A DNA stretch of 64,000 nt, from the NCBI RefSeq assembly GCF_000378825.1, contig NZ_KB900388.1:543578-607577 (forward strand). Direction: 5' to 3'. A program made the translations under genes and the position numbers. The stretch is from Salinispora vitiensis (GTDB taxonomy: Bacteria > Actinomycetota > Actinomycetes > Mycobacteriales > Micromonosporaceae). Positions 41,601 to 51,179 of this stretch are shown here, piece after piece (within the stretch, counting starts at the first letter, position 1; each line of letters starts with the position of its first letter). Below the pieces are notes generated by a model. The model saw only the letters and a program-made list of their open reading frames with translations, made no database searches and was not told where the DNA came from.

Positions 41601-42150
41601 ATGACCTCCGTGGGTCCTCTGGGGACCCTGGCCAGTTGGGAAACCGGTTCCGGCGGTGTCGCGATCCGGGTATCTGTGCTGCCTGCCAACGTGCCCGCCC
41701 CGCAGCACTGCGTGTTGGCCGCCGAGCTGACTGGCCTGTCCGAGGCGTTGCGGCGCTGCTACACCCACCCAGCCAGCGCCGCGGACAACTTGGACGTCAA
41801 CACCGAGGCGGCGGCGCGGGCAGACCCGGAACGGGTTCGCGTCGGTGGCCACCACATCCGCCGACCGAACCTTCCAGACGACCACGGCAGCCTCCTGGTC
41901 TCGTACGATCCGGTCGACGAGCGGACGCACCGGGTGGGTCGCTGCCTGCACCGCGCCGCCGAGGCAGGGCTCTCCGCTGTGGTGAGCGTGGAGGTGGAGG
42001 CGGAGTTGGCCGCTGTGGAACGCGCGGAGCTGGGTGACGGTCGGCGTGTGTAGCCGCGGCGCACTGGTACTGGTCGCCGCGGACGCGGTGGCGGAGTTGT
42101 CCGGGGTCGCCGCGACCGCCGTGGTGCTGGAGGATTCGAGCAGTCGTCGC
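41601..42150 (+). pseudogene. hypothetical protein, probably frameshifted
   Basis: From ATG 41601 the frame reads TSVGPLGTLASWETGSGG, LAAELTGLSEALRRCYTHPASAADN, RRPNLPDDHGSLLVSYDPVDERTHRVGRCLHRAAEAGLSAVV and VEAELAAVERAELGD, then stops at 42053. The neighbouring frame continues naturally with SRGALVLVAADAVAELSGVAATAVVLEDSSSR, so one frameshift near 42035 seems likely. Composition is coding-like. The pattern resembles a short actinobacterial protein of unknown function. It might still be read as two genes. Confidence 0.4.
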
Positions 42151-42380
42151 AACGGTGACGATCGTCAGGGTGCGGAAGTTAACGCGTCAGCACTCGACCC
42201 ATGGCGTCGGGAAGCCAGGAGGAGCCGGACCGCCACTGGGCCGAGGGCGGGCCACTTCTACCTTGTGCAACAGCCGTCCGCGCCAGTAAAGCTGATCCGG
42301 TCGTTCTTGCGAGACGACGCCCTCGGCGCGACGAGCGCCGGAACCATACCGAACTTATCTGACCGAGAAGGGTTCACCAC

Positions 42381-43235
42381 ATGCCGCTCAACGCTGCTGA
42401 CCAGCACCGTCGCGCCGTCGCGTTCCGTGACCTGCACGCGGCCCCCGATCCATTTGTGATCCCGAACCCATGGGATGCGGGCACGGCTCGAATTCTCACC
42501 AGTCTCGGCTTCGCCGCCCTAGCGACCACAAGCGCGGGACTGGCCTTCACGCTCGGTCGCCGGGATGGCGCTAATCTCGTCAGCCGCGCGGAAACACTGG
42601 CGAACGCGGCCGCAGTAGCCGAGGCCACGCACCTTCCCGTCTCCGCGGATCTCGAAAACGGCTTCGCGGCCGACCCCGACCAGGTCGGTGAAACGATCCG
42701 GCTCGCCGCCGATGCGGGCCTGGTCGGCGGGTCGATCGAAGACGCCACGGGGCGACCAGAGTCGCCGGTGTTTCCGTTCGACGTGGCCATGGAGCGCGTG
42801 GTCGCGGCGGTGGAGGCGGCCAAGGCCTTGCCGTTCCCGTTCGTCCTTACAGCACGCGCGGAGAACTTCCTCTATGGCATTCCGGACCTCGACGACACAA
42901 TCCGTCGCCTGCAGGCGTATGAAGCGGCAGGAGCGGACGTCCTGTACGCGCCTGGGCTGCCCGACCTCGCTGCGGTGCGGGCAGTGTGCGCAGCGGTCGG
43001 CCGACCGGTCAATGTGCTCGCTGGCGGCACGGGCCCGACTTGGACAGCGGCGGAACTCGCTGCTTGTGGGGTGCGCCGCATCAGCATCGGCTCCGCGTTA
43101 CCACGTGCCGCGCTGGCCACCGTGCTCGCCGCGGTCACCGAGATCAAGGAGCAGGGTAGCTTCGGGTTCGCCCGCGACGCGCTGCCCTACAAGCAGGCCA
43201 ATGCGTTGATGGAAGCTCATGGGGAGCACGCATAA
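42381..43235 (+). CDS. isocitrate lyase/PEP mutase-family enzyme
   Basis: This is a 284-residue TIM-barrel protein of the phosphoenolpyruvate mutase/isocitrate lyase superfamily. FVIPNPWDAGTARILTSLGFAALATTSAG opens the barrel. LPVSADLENGFAADPDQVGETIRLAADAGLVGGSIED holds the metal-binding acidic residues, and FPFVLTARAENFLYG and GADVLYAPGLPDLAAVRAV follow. The K-x-C-G-H loop of true isocitrate and methylisocitrate lyases is absent, as is usual for this actinobacterial subgroup, whose substrate is unknown. Oxaloacetate hydrolase-like or C-C/P-C bond chemistry is possible. No obvious operon partner; the adjacent acyl-CoA dehydrogenase is a remnant. Confidence 0.85.
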   Translation: MPLNAADQHRRAVAFRDLHAAPDPFVIPNPWDAGTARILTSLGFAALATTSAGLAFTLGRRDGANLVSRAETLANAAAVAEATHLPVSADLENGFAADPDQVGETIRLAADAGLVGGSIEDATGRPESPVFPFDVAMERVVAAVEAAKALPFPFVLTARAENFLYGIPDLDDTIRRLQAYEAAGADVLYAPGLPDLAAVRAVCAAVGRPVNVLAGGTGPTWTAAELAACGVRRISIGSALPRAALATVLAAVTEIKEQGSFGFARDALPYKQANALMEAHGEHA

Positions 43236-43277
43236 CCACCGACCCCACGCTGCTATGCGCTCCGCGGTACATCCTCG

Positions 43278-43500
43278 GTGAGTTCAGCGAAGACCAAGCT
43301 GTATGCCACCGAGGCGGCACAGGAAATCGTGGATGCGGCAGCGCAGCTGCACGGTGCCGCCGGGCTGGTCGCCGACAGCGTGCCGGAACGGTTATGCCGG
43401 CAGATCCGTTCGCTCCGAATCTACGAGGGGACCTCAGAGGTCCAAAGGTCATCATCGCGAATACGATCGACGCGCAACGCGCAGAACGCATCAGCTGACT
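43278..43500 (+). pseudogene. acyl-CoA dehydrogenase, C-terminal remnant
   Basis: AKTKLYATEAAQEIVDAAAQLHGAAGLVADSVPERLCRQIRSLRIYEGTSEVQ is the C-terminal flavin-binding end of acyl-CoA dehydrogenases. A frameshift after SEVQ moves the true ending (VIIANTIDAQRAERIS) into another frame, ending at about 43500. The rest of the gene upstream is absent. A relic of a deleted gene between the PEP-mutase-like enzyme and the P450. Confidence 0.8.
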
Positions 43501-43541
43501 AGGTCGTCGAAAATCCGTTCCAGGAGATCTCGGGAGTGTGC

Positions 43542-44678
43542 ATGCCATCGCCCGTCGGGGCCGTCGTCCACCCGAACCCGTACCCGTACTACGCCGCCAT
43601 GGTGGCGGAGCGCCCGTTTCACTTCGACGAGCAACTCGATACCTGGGTGGCGGCATCGGCTGCGGCGGCGCAGGCCGTACTGACCGCCCCAGGTTGCCGG
43701 GTTCGTCCGCCTCACGAACCCGTACCGCAAGGTATCACCGGCACACCGGCCGGCGACGTGTTCGGCAACCTGGTGCGGATGACCGACGGCGAGCCACAGC
43801 ACCGGCTCAAGGCGATCGTCACCCAGACCCTCGGAGCCGTCGATCGGTCAACTGTCGCCGCGACGGCGATGCGGCACGCCCGGCAGGTCCTCAACGACTC
43901 AGTCCGCACACCGTACGAGCAGTTGATGTTCGAACTGCCGGCCCAGGTCGTGGCAACACTGTGCGGCCTCGACCCAGCTGCCGGTGGTGAGGCCACCCGG
44001 CTGGTGGGCCACTTCGTGCAGTGTATTCCCGCCACCGCCTCCCCTGAGCAACAGCAGCGGGCGGCGCGGGCAGCCGCAGGCCTGCAGGAGCTACTCGGCT
44101 CAAAGCTCGATGACACACAGCACGGTCTCCTCGGCGACCTAGTGCGGATGGCAACACACGTCGGATGGACGGACCAAGCGCCCCTGCTGGCCAACGGGGT
44201 CGGCTTCCTTTCCCAGACCTATGACGCCACTGCCGCTCTGATGGGCAACACCCTGCTGGCGCTGTCCCAGCAGGAATGTGAGCTGCCCATCAGCGAGATG
44301 GCCCTGCAGCGATTCGTACGGGAGGTCATCCGCCACGACGCCCCGATCCAGAACACCCGTCGCTTCACCGCGACGCCGATCCGGCACGGCGACGTCGAGG
44401 TGCCGGCCGGGCAGGCCGTCCTCGTGCTGCTCGCCGCCGCCAATCGCGATCCGGCTGCCAACCCCGACCCCCACATGTTCCGCGCCGACCGAACCGCCCC
44501 TAACGTGTTCACCTTCAGCGCAGGAGCACACCATTGCCCCGGTGAAACGCTGGCTGTGACCATCGTGACGACAGTCGTCGAGCAGCTACTGAGGGTTGGC
44601 TTCGATCCGGCGAAATTGTCCACACAGGTGAGCTACCGGCCGTCGCCGAACGCGCGCATCCCCGTACTCACCGACTAG
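43542..44678 (+). CDS. cytochrome P450
   Basis: The 378-residue protein starts at ATG 43542 with GGGAG 7 bases upstream. FTFSAGAHHCPGETLAVTIV is the heme loop with cysteine (F-x2-G-x-H-x-C-x-G). EVIRHDAPIQNTRRF holds the E-x-x-R motif and its following arginine. The I-helix region LSQTYDATAALMGNTLLAL lacks the usual A-G-x-[DE]-T in exact form (Q-T-Y-D-A-T), which may alter oxygen activation. At 378 residues it is slightly short for CYP107-type bacterial P450s. Ferredoxin and reductase genes are not adjacent. A role in tailoring the neighbouring peptide product is possible but it is separated by unrelated genes and an IS. Confidence 0.9.
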   Translation: MPSPVGAVVHPNPYPYYAAMVAERPFHFDEQLDTWVAASAAAAQAVLTAPGCRVRPPHEPVPQGITGTPAGDVFGNLVRMTDGEPQHRLKAIVTQTLGAVDRSTVAATAMRHARQVLNDSVRTPYEQLMFELPAQVVATLCGLDPAAGGEATRLVGHFVQCIPATASPEQQQRAARAAAGLQELLGSKLDDTQHGLLGDLVRMATHVGWTDQAPLLANGVGFLSQTYDATAALMGNTLLALSQQECELPISEMALQRFVREVIRHDAPIQNTRRFTATPIRHGDVEVPAGQAVLVLLAAANRDPAANPDPHMFRADRTAPNVFTFSAGAHHCPGETLAVTIVTTVVEQLLRVGFDPAKLSTQVSYRPSPNARIPVLTD

Positions 44679-45320
44679 TCCGGCACTTGATCGGTTGAGC
44701 CGGGCACGGCTCTGAAGGAGCGTATCCGCGACAGCCCTTTCGGCAAGAGAGGACACCAAATTGCAGATCAGGTGACCTTATGGGTGCGTCATGAGAATCG
44801 TCCGACCGGGCAACGCACGCCGATCACGCCGCAGCTCAGCCGGCTGCGCTGAGGCACCGGCACATCTTTTTCGGTCACGCGTTCAAGGGGCAGCGCGATT
44901 GCGGCAGCGGTGCCTGCGTCGCCGCAGCCGTGGCCGACGCGAAGGGTCACCGTGTGGGACGTAGCGGAGACGCGGGCCCGTGATCGGACAACGCTGCTGT
45001 GTCACGACATGCTGGTCAACACGATCTTCACCACCGCACCGATTGATTCATTCGTCCGCGTCGAGGACGTGACAAATCCAGCTCGGCGGCTACCCACCAT
45101 CAGTGACGTCACATGCGACATCACCTCTCCGTGCGGCGCGTTGCCAGTCATCCAGTCCGCGACCAGTTGGTCCGACCCGGTCCAGCGCCTGCACGCCGAC
45201 CCTCCGCTCGACGTCATCGCTATCGACAACCTGCCATCGATGCTGCCGGTCGAGTCCAGCATTGCCTTCTCCGTCGCCTTATCGCCGCTCTTGGCGCAGC
45301 TGGCCGAATTTGGTCCAATG

Positions 45321-45430
45321 CTGCCGGTGTCGTCGGTGATGACCGCCCCGGCCCCGGCGGCGCACAGCATCGACCGGGTGCGGTCGGCGGGGAAGCGGGG
45401 ATTCAGCGACACCACCGTCGCCCCCGGGTA
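45321..45430 (-). pseudogene. adenylate-forming enzyme scrap
   Basis: YPGATVVSLNPRFPADRTRSMLCAAGAGAVITDD resembles the A2-A3 region of adenylation domains (Y-L-P-L-D-P-x-x-P-x-x-R). After ITDD the frame stops resembling that family. It suggests a broken NRPS or acyl-CoA ligase gene. The rest of 44679-45514 shows no convincing gene; its last 90 bases must hold the promoter of the WD40 gene. Confidence 0.35.
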
Positions 45431-45514
45431 GAGATGCGCTGATCTTGAGCTGTCACCGTCGGTCGTTGCTCAGCTACTGTGGATGCGGCGGGGTAGGTGG
45501 TGTGGGGAGGCGGG

Positions 45515-48500
45515 ATGCGGCACGGCCGGCGTCCGTCGCTGACATTGCAGTTGTCTTTGCTGGTGGCGGCGATTCTGTTGGAGGTGGTGGCGAACTTCGC
45601 GGCGAACGCGGCTGCGAGTTCCCGTTTCGCTGCCGTGGTGCAGACCTTCTCTGGGCCGGTGTTGATCGTGTTGTTGGTGGTGGTGATCGCTGGTGACGCG
45701 GTGGTGTTGTGGTGGGAAAGTCCTCGTGGTGCTCGGCCGGTGTGGGGCGGCGATCGGTGCCCGTTCCCGGGTTTGGGGGCGTTCACAGAGCAGGACGCGG
45801 CGGTGTTTTTCGGCCGGGAGCAGTTGACCAGGGATCTGGTTCGGCGCCTGCATGCGCTGACCGGGCAGCCGGCGGCCCGTTTTGTGTGTGTGACGGGAGC
45901 TTCGGGTAGCGGTAAGTCGTCGCTGGTGCACGCGGGGGTGGTGCCGCGTCTGCGGGGGCATCGGTGGCATGTGTTGCCGTCGGTTGTTCCGGCGGGGGAG
46001 CCGTTGGGGCGGTTGGCGGCGGTGGCGGCGACGCTGACCGGTGGGCAGCGGCAAACCGCGTTGCGTGCGATGTGGGCTGATCAGGACGGGGTGGCGCAGA
46101 GTGTCGCGGCCTGGCGGGCGAAGACAGGAAACCGGTTCGGCCGGGTGCTGCTGATTGTTGATCAGCTTGAGGAGCTGGTCACGTTGTCCGGCCCCGCGGA
46201 GCGCAAGCTGTTCGTCGACCAGATCGCTGCCGCGCTCGCGGCGGACCGTCGGTTGTGGGTGTTAGCCACGCTGCGGGTCGAGTTTCTGGCGGACTTACTT
46301 GCGGGTGAGCACACTGAGTTGTTCGCCGGGCCGGTGGCTGTTGGGGCGATGCATCCCGCTGATCTGGTGGAGGTCATTGAGCAGCCGGCCCGGTTGGCGG
46401 GGGTGAGTTTCGAGCCGGGGTTGGTCGCCGAGATCGTGGAGGAGACCGGTACGCCGGATGCGTTGCCGCTGTTGGCGTACCTGTTGCAGGAGATGTACCT
46501 GACCGTTGGTACGGGCCGTGTGGTGACCCGGCAGATGTATCAGTCATCGGGTGGGGTTGCGGGGGCGCTGGCCCGGCAGGCGGACACTGTCCTCGCTGAG
46601 CTGCGCATTCAGTACGACCCGGAGGTGATTCTGTCGACGCTGCTGCGGCTGGTGTCGATGGACGGGGCGGAGCCCACCCGGCGTCGCGTCCCGGTGGCTG
46701 AGCTGTCGGCGCAGCAGCGTCAGATCGTGGAGGTTTTCACCCAGGCCCGGCTGCTGACCTCCGACGTCAACGACGGCCGGCCGGTGGTGCAGGTGGCGCA
46801 TGAGGCGTTGTTCCGTCAGTGGGCGCCGCTGCGTCAGCAGGTCGAGACGAGGTCCGTGCATCTGAAACGGCGCGCTGAACTGGAACGCTGGGCGGGCGAC
46901 TGGCAACGCTCCGGGCGCAGCCCCGACTATCTGCTCACCGGGGATCGGCTGGCGCTGGCGGGGCAGTGGCTGGAGGCGATGCGTTCGGCCGGGCAGGACA
47001 CGCCGGCCGCTCGTGGGCTGGTCGAGGCGTCTCGGCGGCGGGACACGGCGTTCCTGCGGAGGGTGTCGGAGTCAGTCGGCCACTACGCGTTGACCAACGT
47101 TGACCGGTTCCCGGAACTGGCCGTGCTCCTGACCACCGCGGCGTTGACCGAGTGCCCCACCACCCCGGTTGCTCGGCGGGCGTTGCTGTCCGCGTTGGCG
47201 TCCAGCCATATTGAGGCCGTGCTGACCGGGCACAAAGACGTCGTACGAGGGGTGGCTTGGGCGCCCGACGGGCGCAGCATCGCGACTGCCTCCCGCGACG
47301 GCACCGCCCGATTGTGGGATGCCGATACCGCGATGGTGACCCACGTGCTGCATGGCCACACCGGCATGGTCGAGGCCATCGCCTTCTCCCCGGACTCCAC
47401 CATGGTTGCTACCGCGTCGCGGGACACCACCGTCCGAGTCTGGGACACGGCCACCGCCACCCCGATCACGGTACTAACCTGCGGCGACCACGCCCGCAGC
47501 GTGGCCTGGTCCCCAGACGGCACCGCCTTGGCCGGGACCAGCCGCGACCACCTCACCCACCTGTGGGACACCGCCACCTGGACGAAGCGGACCACCCTGA
47601 CCGGCCATGCCGGCGATGTGTGGGGCGTTGACTGGGCACCGGACTCGTCCCGTCTGGCCACCGCCTCCCACGACCGCACGGTCATCGTCTGGGAGGCGAC
47701 CACCGGCCAACCTGCCGTCACGCTGCGCGGCCACCTCGACCTCGTCGAAGCCGTCGCCTTCTCACCCGACGGCCGCTGGATCGCCACCGGATCGACCGAC
47801 CGCACCGTGCGCATCTGGGACGCCCGCAGCGGCAGCCAACACCGATGCATCGGCGGACACCGCGACTCGATCTGGTCGCTTACCTGGGCCCCCGACGGTG
47901 AACGGCTCACCTTCGCCGCCGACGACGGCACTATCCGGGTATGGGACGTGACCCGGCTGCGGGAAATCGCCGAGCTACGCGGGCACGAACACACCGCCTG
48001 GAGCGTCGCGGTCAGCCCGGACGGTACCCGGGTCCTCAGCGGCTCCGCCGACCACACCGCAAGGCTCTGGGCCCTGCACCCCCGCGGCGCCGAACAGGTC
48101 CAACTCACCGGGCACCAGGCGGCGATCACTGCCCTCACCGCCCCCAACGGCGGCATCGTGACCGGATCCGCCGATGCCAGCGTGCGCCGCTGGCACCCCG
48201 ACCACCGCCCACCCGCCACTTCCCACGCGCTGCCGGCGGCGGTGGTCGCTCTCGCCGGCACGCCGACCGACTCCACGCTCGCCGTCACCGCGCAGAACGG
48301 GTCGACGTACCTCCTCGACACCGGCGGCACCCACCTGCTACTCGCCGACACGGTGGAGTGTGAGTCCCTGTCCTTCTCCCCGGACGGTAGCCGCCTCGCC
48401 GGCGGCGCCAAGGACAACACCATCCGCGTCTTCGACGTGCGCACCCGGACCCTGGTTGGCATCCTGTCCGGACACGCCGACTGGGTTGGCGTTCTCGCCT

Positions 48501-49045
48501 GGTCGCCCAGTGGCCGGTATCTCGCCTCCGGCTCCGACGACCGCACTGTGCGCATCTGGGACATGCACCACCCCAGCACCAGCACCGTCCTCGCCGGGCA
48601 CCAGAACTACGTCGACGGGGTGGCCTGGGCGCCAGACGAACATCATCTCGCCAGTTGCTCCGCCGACTGGACCATCCGGGTCTGGAACCTGACCGACCAC
48701 ACCTCGGTGCGTGAGCTCACCGGCCACGACCGGCGAGTGCGCGCCGTCGCCTACTCACCCGACGGCCGATACCTGGCCTCCGGTTCCGATGACCGCACCG
48801 TACGCCGCTGGGACACCCACACCAACTACGAAAGCGACGTCATCGGAGTCCACCGCGACGCCGTCACCTGCCTGGCCTGGCTACCCGACGGCAACCACGT
48901 CGTCACGGGCTCAACCGACGCCACCACCCGAATCTGGCCCACCGAAGTCGACCTCGACGCACTCCTACACGCCGCACGCCATCGAGTCGTCCGGACCCTC
49001 ACTCCCGACGAACGCGCCGCCCACCGCCTCCCGGCAGCGGAGTAG
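45515..49045 (+). CDS. membrane-anchored nSTAND ATPase with 14 WD40 repeats
   Basis: The start ATG 45515 follows GGGGAGG, giving 1176 residues. Two membrane segments come first (LTLQLSLLVAAILLEVVANFA and GPVLIVLLVVVIAGDAVVLWW), then CPFPGLGAFTEQDAAVFFGRE. That leads into an nSTAND1-type ATPase with Walker A VTGASGSGKSSLVHAG and Walker B RVLLIVDQLEELVT. About 14 WD40 units follow, recognisable by W-D endings (TARLWD, TVRVWD, TVRIWD and so on), enough for two 7-bladed propellers. Actinobacteria use such proteins as signal-responsive scaffolds, and some nSTAND proteins are phage sensors. No effector nuclease is seen, so a structural or signalling role at the membrane is as likely as defence. Confidence 0.9.
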   Translation: MRHGRRPSLTLQLSLLVAAILLEVVANFAANAAASSRFAAVVQTFSGPVLIVLLVVVIAGDAVVLWWESPRGARPVWGGDRCPFPGLGAFTEQDAAVFFGREQLTRDLVRRLHALTGQPAARFVCVTGASGSGKSSLVHAGVVPRLRGHRWHVLPSVVPAGEPLGRLAAVAATLTGGQRQTALRAMWADQDGVAQSVAAWRAKTGNRFGRVLLIVDQLEELVTLSGPAERKLFVDQIAAALAADRRLWVLATLRVEFLADLLAGEHTELFAGPVAVGAMHPADLVEVIEQPARLAGVSFEPGLVAEIVEETGTPDALPLLAYLLQEMYLTVGTGRVVTRQMYQSSGGVAGALARQADTVLAELRIQYDPEVILSTLLRLVSMDGAEPTRRRVPVAELSAQQRQIVEVFTQARLLTSDVNDGRPVVQVAHEALFRQWAPLRQQVETRSVHLKRRAELERWAGDWQRSGRSPDYLLTGDRLALAGQWLEAMRSAGQDTPAARGLVEASRRRDTAFLRRVSESVGHYALTNVDRFPELAVLLTTAALTECPTTPVARRALLSALASSHIEAVLTGHKDVVRGVAWAPDGRSIATASRDGTARLWDADTAMVTHVLHGHTGMVEAIAFSPDSTMVATASRDTTVRVWDTATATPITVLTCGDHARSVAWSPDGTALAGTSRDHLTHLWDTATWTKRTTLTGHAGDVWGVDWAPDSSRLATASHDRTVIVWEATTGQPAVTLRGHLDLVEAVAFSPDGRWIATGSTDRTVRIWDARSGSQHRCIGGHRDSIWSLTWAPDGERLTFAADDGTIRVWDVTRLREIAELRGHEHTAWSVAVSPDGTRVLSGSADHTARLWALHPRGAEQVQLTGHQAAITALTAPNGGIVTGSADASVRRWHPDHRPPATSHALPAAVVALAGTPTDSTLAVTAQNGSTYLLDTGGTHLLLADTVECESLSFSPDGSRLAGGAKDNTIRVFDVRTRTLVGILSGHADWVGVLAWSPSGRYLASGSDDRTVRIWDMHHPSTSTVLAGHQNYVDGVAWAPDEHHLASCSADWTIRVWNLTDHTSVRELTGHDRRVRAVAYSPDGRYLASGSDDRTVRRWDTHTNYESDVIGVHRDAVTCLAWLPDGNHVVTGSTDATTRIWPTEVDLDALLHAARHRVVRTLTPDERAAHRLPAAE

Positions 49046-49342
49046 CTACAAGACCTGCTCCACCTCACGGACCTGCTCACCCACCAGGAACTCCGCCGGA
49101 TTCACCCCCAACCGCTCGCGCTGCGGCGAGGCCCAATAGTCGGCGTTAGCCTCCGCGAACGACTGACCTCCCTCGTAGGAAAGCACCCAAATGTGGGCGT
49201 TCGCGTCCCGGTCCACCCACGAACCGTGCACCTCAAAACCGAACTCCCTTCGCAACGGAACAATTAACCTCCGCCACGCATCAACCCACTCATCCAACCG
49301 ACCAACCCGCACGAGATACGTACGAACCTGAACTGTCCTCAC
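49046..49342 (-). CDS. NIPSNAP-family protein
   Basis: The protein has 98 residues if started at GTG 49342 (GGGAGGGG upstream at a rather long distance); an upstream start at 49378 is possible. TVQVRTYLVRVGRLDEWVDAWRRLIVPLRREFGFEVHGSWVDRDANAHIWVLSYEG matches the NIPSNAP ferredoxin-like domain, found in small dimeric proteins of varied function. It ends where the WD40 gene ends, on the other strand. Function unknown. Confidence 0.75.
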   Translation of the reverse strand: MRTVQVRTYLVRVGRLDEWVDAWRRLIVPLRREFGFEVHGSWVDRDANAHIWVLSYEGGQSFAEANADYWASPQRERLGVNPAEFLVGEQVREVEQVL

Positions 49343-49692
49343 CGCGCCCACACCCCTCCCAGTACGACACCATGCCAACCACGACGCCGCTTACTGTATG
49401 GCCAGGACTTTCAGAAGACGGCCAGGTCGAAGCCGGTGTAACCAGCGCGGACGGCGTCGAGGAAAGAACACCCCAGGTGCGTGGGGGAGGATGCGAGAAC
49501 GTTGTCGGTCGGCCAGCGCACCGGCCAGGGCAGGTGGCCCCGATATGCGTACTCACCAGGCCGAGTCAACGTGGGCATGGGCTGGCGCATGCCGTTGCCT
49601 CCGCGGCAGTCGCGGACCGTGTGGCGAACCAACTGCTGCCGCAGTGCGCGGGCACTGGGATTCCGTCGGCTACCCAAACCACAAAATCAGCC
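49343..49692. other. no recognisable gene
   Basis: A leftward frame ending at 49411 has the ordered stretch FLDAVRAGYTGFDLAVF, possibly the end of a lost gene, but nothing upstream supports it. I see no RNA gene or repeat. Confidence 0.3.
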
Positions 49693-49700
49693 AAGTTGAG

Positions 49701-51093
49701 GGGAGTGTGGATCTACGGTGTTTCCGGCCTGACCTGCCAGGCGTTGTGCCTGGTGAGGAGGGTGCCGTGATGACCGCGACGCTGAACGATCAGACCGGAC
49801 GTAAGAAGCGGCCCGAGTCGACAGCGGAGGCGAAAGCCGCCGTCGAGTTGGTCCGAGCCGCCAAGGAACAAGGGCTGTCGTTGACGGGCCCGGACGGGCT
49901 GCTCAAGCAGCTGACCAAGACGGTCCTGGAGACCGCGTTGAACGAGGAGATGACTGAGCACCTCGGCTACGAAAAGCACGACCAGGCCGGTGCCGGGTCG
50001 GGCAACATCCGTAACGGCACTCGCTCGAAGACCGTCTTGACCGACGGCAACGGCCCGGTGCAGATCGATGTGCCGCGCGACCGGGCGGGCACGTTCGAGC
50101 CGCAGATCGTCCGTAAGCGGCAGCGGCGCTTGTCGGGGGTCGACGAGGTCGTGTTGTCGCTGTATGCCAAAGGCCTCACAACCGGGGAGATCAGCGCGCA
50201 CTTCGCCGAGATTTACGGGGCTTCGGTGTCGAAGGAGACGATCTCCCGGATCACCGACAAGGTGCTCGAGGAGATGGCGGATTGGTCGCACCGGCCCTTG
50301 GACGAGATGTACGCCGCGGTATTCATCGACGCCATCGTGGTCAAGGTCCGTGACGGGCAGGTCGCCAACCGGCCGTTCTATGCCGCGATCGGCGTCACCC
50401 TCGACGGCGACAAGGACATCCTCGGTCTGTGGGCCGGCACAGGTGGTGAGGGCGCGAAGTTCTGGATGAGCGTGCTCACCGACCTACGCAACCGCGGCGT
50501 CAAGGACGTGTTCTTCCTCGTCTGCGACGGGTTGAAGGGCCTGCCCGAGGTCGTGACGAACGTGTGGCCCCGCACGGTGGTGCAGACCTGCGTGATCCAT
50601 CTGATCCGCAACACCTTCCGGCTCACCTCCCGCAAGTACTGGGACGAGATCAAACGCGACATCAAGCCGATCTACACCGCCGTCAACGCCGACGCCGCCC
50701 GAGCGGCGTTCGACGACCTGGCCGACAAGTGGCGCGGCCGGTATCCGGCGGTGATCCGCTTGTGGGACAACGCCTGGGCGGAGTTCATCCCGTTCCTCGA
50801 CTACGACCTGGAGATCCGCAAGGTCATCTGCTCGACCAACGCGATCGAGTCGCTCAACGCCCGCTACCGGCGGGCGGTCAAGGCCCGCGGCCACTTCCCC
50901 AACGAGCAGGCCGCGTTGAAGTGTCTGTACCTGGTGACTCGCTCCCTGGACCCCACCGGAGCAGGCAGAACCCGATGGACGATGCGCTGGAAACCCGCGT
51001 TGAACGCCTTCGCCATCACCTTCAGCGACCGCTTCCCAGCCGCTGAAACCTACTAACCAAGATCGCCGGAAACACCGCTAGCGAGACAGCCCC
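49701..51093 (+). mobile_element. IS256-family element with 8-bp target duplication
   Basis: The element is bounded by imperfect inverted repeats (GGGAGTGTGGATCTACGGTG and, from the right end, GGGGCTGTCTCGCTAGCGGT, both followed by TTTCCGGC). It is flanked by identical AAGTTGAG at 49693-49700 and 51094-51101. The intact duplication means a fairly recent simple insertion. Length is 1393 bp, normal for the family. Confidence 0.92.
49770..51056 (+). CDS. IS256-family transposase
   Basis: This 428-residue mutator-type transposase starts at ATG 49770, with GAGGAG upstream. VFIDAIVVKVRDGQVANRPFYAAIGV has the first aspartate and VFFLVCDGLKGLPEVV the second. CVIHLIRNTFRL is the conserved C-x2-H region, and CSTNAIESLNARYRRAVKARGHFPNEQAALKCLYLV has the glutamate. 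It is full length without disruption and lies within intact ends, so it should be active. Confidence 0.92.
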   Translation: MTATLNDQTGRKKRPESTAEAKAAVELVRAAKEQGLSLTGPDGLLKQLTKTVLETALNEEMTEHLGYEKHDQAGAGSGNIRNGTRSKTVLTDGNGPVQIDVPRDRAGTFEPQIVRKRQRRLSGVDEVVLSLYAKGLTTGEISAHFAEIYGASVSKETISRITDKVLEEMADWSHRPLDEMYAAVFIDAIVVKVRDGQVANRPFYAAIGVTLDGDKDILGLWAGTGGEGAKFWMSVLTDLRNRGVKDVFFLVCDGLKGLPEVVTNVWPRTVVQTCVIHLIRNTFRLTSRKYWDEIKRDIKPIYTAVNADAARAAFDDLADKWRGRYPAVIRLWDNAWAEFIPFLDYDLEIRKVICSTNAIESLNARYRRAVKARGHFPNEQAALKCLYLVTRSLDPTGAGRTRWTMRWKPALNAFAITFSDRFPAAETY

Positions 51094-51179
51094 AAGTTGA
51101 GGTCAGTGCCAGATAGGCGGATCTGTGGGGGCGGCGGATGAGACTCCCGGGCGGGCCGCGGCGCAGGTCGGCCGCGCGG

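Noticed and set aside
49411..49677. Leftward 88-codon frame ending in a coding-like tail
   Set aside because: Only the last 17 residues look ordered and no upstream sequence supports a gene. Left as unassigned.
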